Source: Vanessa cardui
Taxonomy: Eukaryota > Arthropoda > Insecta > Lepidoptera > Nymphalidae
Direction: 5' to 3'
Length of the DNA stretch: 64,000 nucleotides
Assembly (NCBI RefSeq): GCF_905220365.1
Contig: NC_061135.1
Coordinates: 13,731,501-13,795,500 of the forward strand
The notes below the pieces were generated by a model. The model saw only the letters and a list, made by a program, of their open reading frames with translations, was not told the DNA's origin and did no database searches. This document shows positions 36,276 through 45,678 of this stretch, one piece after another. The translations under genes and the position numbers were made by a program. Position 1 is the first letter of the stretch. Every line of letters begins with the position of its first letter.

Positions 36276-38330
36276 TCACCTATCACTACATCAATAAGTT
36301 ATAATCGATATCATAATCAATTTGCAATATTTTAATTAGACGACCGCCATTTTGTTCCCCAAAACTAACATAAGAGCCCGCCAAAATATCCAGATTTTTC
36401 CACAGATAACAAAATTCTAATTTCAGTCATAATATGTCGGTAAACAAAATAAACATATAATTCCAATAAACTAACTATATAATATATAAGTTATTGGTTT
36501 AAATATAAATAACATCATAAATAATAATATTTTTTAAAATATAATATTACAGATTGTTATCATTTTCTTACACGAGGAACAATAAAAATGTCTCATTAAC
36601 TTTTTTGTATAACTAAATCAAAAAATATGTTTTAATTTAATCACTAGTTTATTTACTATTATAAAAGACAAGGTATATTTATACTTTTTTCATTTGTATT
36701 TGGTATATTTACTTGTATTCATCCAAATACCACTTTCTATATTGACAGCATTTTGTATTCCTGAATAATGTTGAGAACTCAAATTGATACGGTGGAGTGT
36801 AAAATATGAAAAAAAGATATTTAGACTACAATTGCTATTAAAAATCACTAGGAACAATGTTGTTCTGTCCAACTGGTTAATCTAAAGTCCAGTCTTTTTG
36901 GTTCACTTGCTTTTTCCCTCGTTACGACTGGACTATTATAATTTCTGGTGTCTGTATACACATGTTGCTGACTTTCATAAGACACATTAATATCCTTATG
37001 AGATTTTCTTTACATATATTACTTAAATATTACAAAAGTATATTACACCATAAATGGAGTACATGAATATTCAGAATAGCGTAGTGTACAGTTACAGGCA
37101 CAAACAGTTTTGTAAACGCTCGAAAATTTTATCAAACAAATAAATCTTGTTTATTCTTTAGGGTTGTCATTGCTCTTTCTACTCCCGTATTACGGAGTGA
37201 ATAATTAAGAACACATACAATTATGTACGTTTAAATTATTTTAAATTACAATGGTGCTACAATTTACTGTAGGTACTATGTTTCGTATCTGTATAAGCAC
37301 AGCAGCGGTGGAAACACACAAATCGTAATTTATTGGAGATGTAAGGGTAATTGATAGACTTACCGATAGTCATACTTAACCTAGCCGTAATCTTAATAGG
37401 GCAGAGCTCTAAAGGATGAATTATAATTTATTGTTTCAAAATATGTATATGAAATGATTAAAAAATCTACCATTAAATAATAAAAAAATGTTTGACCTAT
37501 TTGCAAACTCAATGAGCATAAGTCCAATGAATGAATGATGGGAGTGCACACAGAAATATATCAAATAAATAAAATAAAACTTATTATAGAAATAACTATG
37601 TAACTTTATAGAAATAAAAATTACTTTGTTAGAAATTAAATATTTTTTTGAGATGTTTTATCGTATCTTTTATCTTTCAACCAGTATTTTTTATAAAATT
37701 TCCAATATGTAATTTAATTTTAATTTAAAAAAAAGTAAACCAATATAAGACAAAATTTGCAGTTACCTGTCTGAATACAGAGTTCCTTTGCATGAATTTT
37801 TTTAATAAGGTAGATAAGTTGCTAGTGTCATTATTCGTAATTTTCGTAAGTTGAAAATTTAAATTCAAATACTTTCTTCCTCAAAAACTCAAAATAGCTC
37901 ATAATATAATAAAGAAATCGCAAAAATGGAGTAAGTACCTTTATATATGTATACATATTTATTAGTTATTTGACTGGTAATATTTCATTTCAAATTCGAC
38001 AATTCAGTTATAGTAAAACATTAATACTTAACTCGATTTCTTGTTTAATGTTATAGGTCTTATTGAACATGTTTCGCATCCGTGAGCAGCTCAAGTACCT
38101 TCTCAAAAGAGAGACCTAGCCTTGCAAATGAATCTATAAGCAACCCTAACGCAAAGGCACCTTCTTAAATAGTTCCGGAGGAGGCGCTATAAAATGTAGT
38201 AATGAATGAATAAAGGTAAGTTTTTAAAATTTACCAATGTAAATAAATAATGCATGAAGATTGAGCTTTTAACTCTTTCGATAAAAAAGCCCTGTAAAAA
38301 ACAAAACTGCTACTCTGCTCGCTGAAGTAG
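36276..38330. other. AT-rich DNA, no supported gene
   Basis: A minus-strand frame at about 38145-38050 reads G-L-L-I-D-S-F-A-R-L-G-L-S-F-E-K-V but has stops on both sides and no recognised family. The remaining bases give no repeat or gene that I can support. Confidence 0.4.
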
Positions 38331-38778
38331 GACTGATGGGGTACTGGAAGAAATTCCTGAGTTATCGTTGATTGAAAAAATAATTGTGGCATTAATATGT
38401 GGAGGTAGATTTTCAACTAGTTATGATCATTTGCAGTTCTGCAGTTTACAGTATGTTTTTAATGTTAGTTTTCTTTTATATTTTCCTTATAATATGTATA
38501 TATATATAATAAGTATAATATCTAATAGAAAGGCATTGTCATTATGTTTAATAATTTCCAGGAAAACCAATGTCAGTGCTTGTTCATTCTGAACAAATAA
38601 TGGATGAACACAGAGCTTCTCAGTGGCATGCTCTTGCTTTGGTAAACATAACATTCCTAAAAACTATTAATGACTGCACAAAAATATAATCATCAAAGAC
38701 TGTTTTCAGGATGATACAAATGTGGTCAACAATTTGGAGCCAAACATGGCAATAAACCTGTTTCCCCAGCAACAAGAG
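38331..38778 (+). CDS. Three phase-consistent exons of an unrecognised gene or transposon ORF
   Basis: The exons are 38331-38404 (acceptor GAAGTAG, donor GGAG|GTAG), 38562-38641 (acceptor TTTCCAG, donor TTTG|GTAAAC) and 38710-38778 (acceptor TTTTCAG, donor AGAG|GTAAAA). Their phases join cleanly (1, 0, 0) and give T-D-G-V-L-E-E-I-P-E-L-S, then G-K-P-M-S-V-L-V-H-S-E-Q-I-M-D-E-H-R, then D-D-T-N-V-V-N-N-L-E-P-N-M. No start codon or 5' exon was found and I do not recognise the protein. It lies about 2 kb from a HARBI1-like transposase on the other strand, so it could be the accessory ORF of a PIF/Harbinger element. It may equally be a host gene fragment. Confidence 0.4.
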
Positions 38779-39082
38779 GTAAAATTGTAAATGGTAATTC
38801 AATATAAATAAATAATTTACTGTATAAGACATATACAGTGTAAACTCTTTATAACATTATCCTTTATAACGTTAAATCTCTCTATAAAGTAGAAGTGAGC
38901 ACAACTTGGTTGGTTTGCGTTAAAACCCACTTATTGATACACCTTTATAGCGATACAGCCATTCTCTATTACGAAGAAATGTGTTCATAATTTTAGACAG
39001 TAACTATTTATTATCCTGCTCACCCAATCATATCTAATCTTCAAAGCATAGAGTTAGCATTTTTCGCTGCTAATACAATCAG

Positions 39083-39911
39083 TATTTTTTTAATTAAGAT
39101 GAAGAAGATGATCAAGTGGATGAAACCGAATCACAACCAATCGTTGCTAAGTTGGTAGATTTTTTTTGTTGTTTAATCAAAACGATTCCAGCACAAATCT
39201 AGATATGAATAGAATACATAAAAAGTACTGGCATACCACAAAAACGTCACACAAAGTTATAGTCTGATAACTATATATGGTTGTTTTTTTTTTTGTTCAT
39301 TCCTTATAACAATAACTCTATAACGACAAAAATGCTCAGTCCCTTGAGTTTCGTTACGAGTTTACACTGTATATTATAACAAGTACTGTTTTTTTGCATA
39401 TACACCAGAAAAATTAATAAAAGAACTGGAAGTTGCAACAGCGAGACAATACCAATGAATCTTTGAGTAATTATTCCTATTTTTATTACCGCCTATTATT
39501 TATTATTACCTTATTCTATTTTGTCGTGTTATGTACCATGGGTATAATATCTTATTAAGCAAATGGGTTTGGATGCAGGATTTTGGCTTATTATAACAAT
39601 AATAAACCAGCACCACATGTTAAGCACTAACAACATAATACATAATTTTTATTTTTTTTAATACTGTGATTTGTTTTATTTATTTTTCAGGTCCAAGGCG
39701 TCGTACATTTCGAACTTTGAGACGATCATCACCATCACAACAACACTCAATTTAACAGCATGGCTGAGAAGTCTTTGACATTAGAGAACCAGCTGCTTTC
39801 CCATGAAGGGAGAGTCATCAAAGCGAAGGAAGAGATTGCCCAAACTTATAATGTCCTAATAATAATAGTTAAGGCTCTTGGAGAAGGGCTTAATTCCATG
39901 GAGGAGGGTTG
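39083..39911 (+). CDS. Possible downstream exons of the same unrecognised gene
   Basis: Near 39098-39155 one frame is acidic (D-E-E-D-D-Q-V-D-E-T-E-S-Q-P), but its acceptor does not fit in phase with the exon ending at 38778. After a good acceptor (TTATTTTTCAG, ending 39690), a 50-codon frame starting ATG at about 39761 reads M-A-E-K-S-L-T-L-E-N-Q-L-L-S-H-E and ends TGA at about 39911. This helical, charged C-terminal style occurs in Myb/SANT accessory proteins of Harbinger elements. The link between these pieces is conjecture. Confidence 0.25.
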
Positions 39912-40499
39912 AAGGCTGCTAACCGAATCTAAAATAAATAAATACTTTTTTGTATGTTTATTAATGTTATTTTAATATGCCTGCATGAGTTTACAATCAC
40001 TTTGTATCATAATCTGAGTTTCGATATTAAAAATTAATAAATATATATATGAGTCCTATGCAATTTTATAATGATGATTAAGCATGCATTACATTAATAT
40101 AATACTTTTTTTAAAAAACTTTTCTAAATACAGGCATTACAAATAATTATTCAATACAACAGAGATAGCTAGGCAATAATTTCATTCCCAAGGTGTGTGT
40201 GGTTTCATTGATGATCGCAATGACTTAGGAATTTTATAATAAATAACCTTTTGTACACAAGAATTCCTTTACATTTTTTTTATTTGTTATAATTGATTTG
40301 AATGTTAAAACATTTAACTAAAGATATAACCAACCTAAATCGTCCATGGTGATATGTAATAATATGATATGTTTCTCATGCTTATAACTGAGTTATGGAT
40401 ACTAAAATAATATGTACGTTATGCCAACTGATCATTTATGCTTCGCCCCGAGTTACATATGATTTTTCCTTTAAGAGTCTAAGAATTGTAGATCTTGCT

Positions 40500-41900
40500 G
40501 CGTGTTTTCATTTGCAGGCCATCTTCGCTTAATACTGGAGAAGACTAACTGCGCGATTGCCTAGATTATGGAGTACACAGCATGCGATTATAATTTTCGA
40601 TGCCTTTTCCGGATTATAGTGAAGTATATTGTGACTCAAAACGCTGCGAAATCGTGCCTTGAGTACCTACCCCAATAGCCCTTTCTACCGAACTACGAGT
40701 TAGCGTGCAACTGGTTATAGTACGCTTCGAGAGTACCATTAATACTATTTCTTACTGGAGTCATTAGATACGGCTGGTGTGGGTAGCCAGAGTCCCCTGA
40801 AAATATATAGATTTAAACAATATATCACAGGTTTTACACAATAATAGTGATCACAAATATTTTTATAAGACAATTATTACCCAATAAATAGGCAACTTAA
40901 CCGAAGCTAGTTAAATTCGATAGATGGTTTTTAATAACACGATTTTTAAAAACGAAACTGTCATCACTAATCCTACCGTATGAATCCACGATCTGTAAAT
41001 TTAAAATAGATAGATAGATAACAACATTGTTTAGAGTTTCAGTTATAGATATATAGTATATACACAATTGTTACAATTTCAACTAATCAACATAACATTT
41101 CTCGCATGGAATATTGTAGACAATTACCTCCCTTCATATTATCTAATCTCTTGGTCAAATAATTGCAATGAAAGTCTAAGTTAAATAAAATTATAAGAAT
41201 ACGGGAGAGTTGCCTCGACCGACGCGACGGTTCGCCCTTAATGGTCTTCCTACTCGTGGCGTTCGTAAAAGCGGTTTTTTGAACGCGAATCAAAGGGAAT
41301 TAGAGTGGCAAGACGGACACATTAACAAACGCTTAATCAAACAAATTAATAAATTATTTATATACATACAATGATGTTCTAGTAAACAGATATGTCATTA
41401 ACGCGCAAAAAGTGAAGACTAGAAAACGTCCTAATTGGGACGTTTGCTTTTAGTCGTTTTCATCATAATTATGCCAGTAATACGTTATAATACATCATAA
41501 TTATGTAGTAATACGTTTTGCGTAATTAAAACATCTAGTTATCCCTTTTACTTATTGTTTTTATCAAGCAATCCTTTTTACTTGTAACGAAATGTAAAAT
41601 AAATGGTCCCCGGCACGGCACACTTTTTTCTGTTGTTTAGTATGGGTATAACATATCTGTTTATTAAAATATCATTGTATACATAAATAATTTTATAATG
41701 TTATGAGAAACAAATTTAATAAAATACGTTTAACATATTAGTGAGACAACAGTGTGCATACCTTAGACTTAATCGGAAGTCCACGCTTGATAATGGAGAT
41801 CAACGGGAGAATCCATCCAAGGAATGAGGTCGTCAATGAGGTCTTCACTGAGTCGATAAATACGAATGTATTCATAGTTGCGAAACCTTATTGACAAATA
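40500..41900 (-). pseudogene. HARBI1-like (PIF/Harbinger) transposase pseudogene
   Basis: Two blocks match HARBI1-type transposases. At 41895-41775 (minus) one frame reads F-R-N-Y-E-Y-I-R-I-Y-R-L-S-E-D-L-I, and a shifted frame continues with R-G-L-P-I-K-S-K before a GTATGC donor. At 40796-40530, after a TATTTTCAG acceptor, come G-D-S-G-Y-P-H-Q-P-Y-L-M-T-P-V, then S-S-V-E-R-A-I-G-V and V-L-K-A-R-F-R, then E-K-A-S-K-I-I-I-A-C-C-V-L-H-N-L. The Asp in G-D-S-G-Y and the Glu in V-E-R are two of the three DDE catalytic positions in the family. At least three frameshifts or stops break the reading, so it is dead. The central part, between about 40800 and 41770, is not recognisable. Confidence 0.6.
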
Positions 41901-42640
41901 CTATATAAATACTATGTAAACATCGCTCTGACTTGCTTAAGTGGCTTAGTGAATACTAGTGAAACACTTCTAGCTCGTCTGCTCATGTCCTTCCGTTAAG
42001 AGATTCAACATAATCCAGGGTATTGCCATCTAGAATGAAAGTATGATTTATTTGTTAATGAATACCAAACAATTCAATCATAAAAGGTTTCATAACTAAT
42101 TAAATAATACTTACTTTTAAATCTTATTCGGTGCTATTAAACAACTTTTAAAATGACATATAAATTATTATGACTTTTGACCAGATTCTTACAACAAACA
42201 GAACAACAGTAATCGAGTTAAATTTTAATTTTTAGGTTCGAAATCGAGATACAAAATGCCAGTTAATGTCATATAATACAGTTCTCACTAAAATTAGTTC
42301 GTATTACTTAGAATCTCACAAAATGGCGCTAGCGTATAATTTGAGTTTCTGAATACTAAATAGATTTTTCATTAAAAAATCCACTTAAGGAATCAATATC
42401 TGAGTTTGGGAATCACATAGCAATACTAACCCCTGCTTGACGGTAGAATATATAGAATATATGATCAGTTTCTATTAAGTAGTATATTGACTACTGATTA
42501 CAAAAATAAAAATAAAGAATAAACAAAATATAGAAATTGTAAAATATATTTTAATCCTTAAAATCACATACAATAATACTTTTGTTCATAAATATTATGC
42601 AAAATAACACAGAATCGAATGCAGAGTTCATTTTCCTTTC
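41901..42640. other. AT-rich spacer downstream of the CBM14/mucin gene
   Basis: No gene is seen. On the minus strand ATTAAA near 42548 is a possible polyadenylation signal for the gene ending at 42643. Confidence 0.4.
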
Positions 42641-42642
42641 GT

Positions 42643-44000
42643 TTACAAGCTGGCTATCAACGCTCTCCGATTGACCAAGTGTTTGCTGAAGGAAACAGCA
42701 CAGCCGGCATCGTGTGGCCAATCACATACCTGGTAAAAAAATATTTTTAATTTCGTTACATACTTTATATATATTAAACAATATATTGCTAAAAATATTC
42801 CAAACAATTCATAATTTCATAATTGTAAGGACTAATTAATAGTATAATAAATTACTGTAATTAAAAATAGCAATTATTCGTTTCTAGGTATAATTTTAAT
42901 AATAAAATTTGTCATTTGTTTATTTACGACTTGTTCTTACGGTATGATAAACAGTTAATGACTCACCTGAATTCTCCTGTTAAAGTGGAGACTGCTAGGA
43001 CAACTTCTCAGCACTTTCTCACCCCACACACAGTAATAAAATTGGTTGCAATTTTCCTCGTGAGGAAGGAGCCAATGAATATGAGGATTAACTGGACATC
43101 CATTCGCATTCAGATCAGGATTAGGTGAGTTCGTGGTTGTAGATGGCCTCACTGTCGTCGTCGTTGTAGTCGTTGGTCTAGGTGTTGTTGTAGTTGTGGT
43201 AGTAGTCGTTGGTCTTGGTGTTGTTGTGGTTGTTGTAGTAGTTGTTGGTTTTGGTGTCGTTGTTGTAGTAGTCGTAGTTGAAGTTGTTGTTGGTTTTGGT
43301 GTCGTTGTTGTAGTAGTCGTAGTTGAAGTCGTTGTTGGTTTTGGTGTCGTTGTTGTAGTAGTTGTAGTTGAAGTAGTTGTTGGTTTTGGTGTCGTTGTTG
43401 TAGTAGTCGTAGTTGAAGTAGTTGTTGGTTTTGGTGTTGTTGTTGTAGTAGTCGTAGTTGAAGTCGTTGTTGGTCTCGGTGTCGTTGTTGTTGTAGATGT
43501 GGTTGTGCTTGGAGCTTGTGTTGATGTTATTGGTCTGCTTGTTGTTGTTTCATCGGGAACATTCCTGCCGGTACAGTCTACATTAGCTTGCCAGTCACAT
43601 TGCCAGGTTTCTAAATTGAAGTACAGGTCAGCTGGGCACTCCATAACTACAGGTTTTCCGAAAGTACACTTGTAAAATTTGTTACAGTCTTCATGCCGAA
43701 GAAGTTGTTCGATGGTCCAGTCTTCTTCTTGTTCAGGGGGACACTGGTTGATTTCGCCATTTGCAATGGCCACAGCCACGAAAAGTACGGCTACGATAGC
43801 TGAACAAACAAGAAAATAAAATAAGTATTGTTTATATAAAATAATTAATTAACGAATATATTTTTACATATACATAACATCGGCACCAAACGTGTTATCA
43901 AAATTTCAAAATATTTAATCCACACGTAGGTACAACATATTATAATAAAATTGCAAAATCAATATTTTGTTATAATTAATTTTACAAACGTACCTCTCAT
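42643..44000 (-). CDS. Secreted peritrophin-like protein: CBM14, Thr/Pro mucin linker, CBM14
   Basis: Minus-strand exons are 44000-43994 (ATG AGA G, donor GTACG), 43799-42967 (acceptor TTGTTCAG, donor CAG|GTGAGT) and 42729-42643 (acceptor TTTTACCAG, stop TAA). Joined phases 1 and 0 give 308 residues. The start M-R-A-I-V-A-V-L-F-V-A-V-A-I-A-N-G is a signal peptide. CBM14 domain 1 spans about residues 22-78 with six Cys (H-E-D-C-N-K-F-Y-K-C; C-D-W-Q-A-N-V-D-C). A linker of about 130 residues is Thr-rich with a 15-residue repeat containing T-P-K-P-T-T-T-S. Domain 2 (six Cys) is split by intron 2 just before V-C-D-W-P. It probably binds chitin in peritrophic matrix or cuticle, with the Thr linker O-glycosylated; tissue is not known. 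The last 17 or so residues beyond the final Cys are basic. Confidence 0.88.
43140..43510 (-). repeat. 45-bp coding minisatellite in the Thr/Pro linker
   Basis: About five copies of a 45-bp unit encode P-K-P-T-T-T-S plus eight Thr, bounded by shorter P-R-P variants. On the plus strand the unit reads as GTTGGTTTTGGTGTCGTTG plus GTAGTAGTCGTAGTTGAAG-type blocks. Copy number probably varies among individuals. Confidence 0.8.
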
Positions 44001-44019
44001 GTTTGTTATGTATTTTGCA

Positions 44020-44060
44020 ATGTGATTAGTAATAATCGCCGTAACGATATATATATAGTC
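44020..44060 (-). promoter_or_regulatory. Putative TATA box and initiator of the CBM14/mucin gene
   Basis: On the minus strand a TATATATATA run (44057-44048) lies about 28 bp before an ATCACATT initiator-like word (about 44025), and the ATG follows about 25 nt later. Spacing is right for a core promoter with a very short leader. Confidence 0.4.
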
Positions 44061-44624
44061 ACGACGTTTAATCAAAACGTTTTATCGTACAAATCTTAAC
44101 CATCTAACTAATTTGATTTGTTCCTATCGTTTGATTATCACTTTCTTTATCAATAAAATTAATCATATCTTATATCATATCCAGTAAATAACAAAAATAT
44201 ATAATATTATAACACCACGTGCTAAAATATTATAAAATACTATTCTATAATAGATAAAATATACAGAACTAGCAGCCCCGCTTGGCACGGATGGACGTCA
44301 GTTGTTGTTTTATATTTTTACCTTTTATTTTTGTTGTTTTTTTTCCGACATTTTTGTCGTTTGTCGTTAATTGTCGTTTTATTTTAACTAAAATGTAATG
44401 TAAGGAGTTGCAGTGGCTAACTGAAAATCTACTAGGTACACCAATATATATAAAACTCTTTATAAATCTTTGTGTATATTTTATAAGTAGAATAGAAAGC
44501 CTTTTATTTCTCGCATAGAATTAAAATTAATTTATGATTTACATTTAATAACATTTTCATTATAATATTAGTTAAATTTATAATGGTAAGTTAAAATATT
44601 TCAGTTATTTTACATACAAGCATG
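44061..44624. other. AT-rich intergenic DNA
   Basis: No gene is seen. 'AACTAGCAGCCCCGCTTGGCACGGATGG' near 44268 resembles the end of a common lepidopteran repeat. Confidence 0.4.
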
Positions 44625-44730
44625 CAAGAAACCCTCTTATGTGAGGGTGAAGGCTTCTTCCAGACTTTTCCATTTGTCTCTATCTTTGGCGATTGTCATC
44701 CAGTTTTCACCAGCTAATTTGAAAATATAA
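44625..44730 (-). pseudogene. RTE-type LINE 3' coding fragment
   Basis: A minus-strand frame reads E-N-W-M-T-I-A-K-D-R-D-K-W-K-S-L-E-E-A and then stops, like the extreme C-terminus of RTE-type LINE proteins (R-x-x-W-x-S-L-x-E-A). No other part of the element is present. Confidence 0.45.
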
Positions 44731-44850
44731 TTTCAACAAGAAATGTTCTTCCTCTATTTATATTATTATATATTATATTATTTTGATATTTCTTAACAAT
44801 GAATCCAACCATACAAACCACGTGTTTCACCTGTATAGCAAAAAAATAAA

Positions 44851-45087
44851 ATGTCGTATTCCTGGATTAATGTGCCGATACGGCGGATTTCAAAAAGGCC
44901 AATTACACCGAATTTGTGTTTTTCAAAGAACAATCAGTGGGTTGTTGATAGAGTTCTAACATTATGTTGCCATTTGCCAAAAAGTATTGGTAGAGTTTTT
45001 TTGAAGAGTTTTGGTCGAGCTCTCTACTATGCTCTCGAGCGGCTACAAACCGTTCTCCAAGTATCTACTTATATATTAAGATTATAA
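44851..45087 (+). other. Unrecognised 78-codon open frame
   Basis: The frame from ATG 44851 to TAA 45087 has mixed, fairly protein-like composition (W, C and R present) but no recognised domain, signal peptide or splice context. It may be a repeat-derived frame or chance. Its only interest is that it lies between two genes and is not obviously AT-driven. Confidence 0.2.
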
Positions 45088-45234
45088 ATTTCCCTAAATA
45101 TTCTTCTCAGATTCGCTTATAATGTCGATTTTTAATTTCTTATCCTTTTATAGATTAATAAATGATACGTTTATAATCATGGGTGATGGTTCACGAAAAC
45201 TAGTGTAGTTGAATCTTAGATCACCATCTTCGAA

Positions 45235-45385
45235 TGTAGGTCAGATGTGATTCGCACTGGCAAGGGGAGAGTGGCGCCGGAATGGCGGGAGCCTTGTTCC
45301 CTACGAGTCGCGGAGTCTGCACCCAGTTTGCGCTATTGCCGGCCGCCTCACGTTGCTCTCCAAGCCGAAAATGTCCGTCCTATTA
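45235..45385 (+). promoter_or_regulatory. G+C-rich, CpG-rich island directly upstream of the alpha-2-delta ATG
   Basis: About 150 bp (GGGGAGAGTGGCGCCGGAAT, GAGTCGCGGAGTC, TTGCCGGCCGCCTCACG) stand out from the AT-rich surroundings and end about 40 bp before the start codon at 45425. This is where a promoter and 5' UTR would lie. No TATA box is seen. Confidence 0.4.
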
Positions 45386-45424
45386 CCTAGTACCACTAAA
45401 ATTATAATTAATTAATTATATAAA

Positions 45425-45678
45425 ATGCATAAAAATATAAATCTCTTCATAATTTTACTAATATGTTATTTTTTCGTAAACGTTACAAATGCCTCGATTA
45501 AAACAAATTCGATGGACACTATAAAAAAGTCCCTCGAGGAACACCAGGGGCACTTGTTAGTGAATAAAAGTAAAACAAAAAGTGTACCGTTGAAAATAGC
45601 GAATGTAACGAAAGTAAATTTTGTTCGTCCAAAATTAAAAAAGAAAAAGACTGAAGCGAAAATTATTACACTGGAACA
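45425..45678 (+). CDS. Alpha-2-delta exon 1 (signal peptide)
   Basis: M-H-K-N-I-N-L-F-I-I-L-L-I-C-Y-F-F-V is a good signal peptide core. A basic, Lys-rich segment follows. The donor is GAACA|GTAAGT, phase 2. The ATG is the first in frame after an AT-rich leader. Confidence 0.75.

Noticed and set aside
38050..38145. Minus-strand protein-like stretch (G-L-L-I-D-S-F-A-R-L-G)
   Set aside because: Short, bounded by stops, no family recognised and no splice context.
40500..41900. HARBI1-like sequence as a working host gene
   Set aside because: At least three frameshifts or stops fall within conserved blocks.
43133..43675. 180-codon Val/Gly-rich frame on the plus strand
   Set aside because: It is the antisense shadow of the Thr-rich linker; the minus strand has a signal peptide and two CBM14 domains.
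44851..45087. 78-codon frame as a real gene
   Set aside because: Listed only as an unrecognised frame; nothing supports expression or function.
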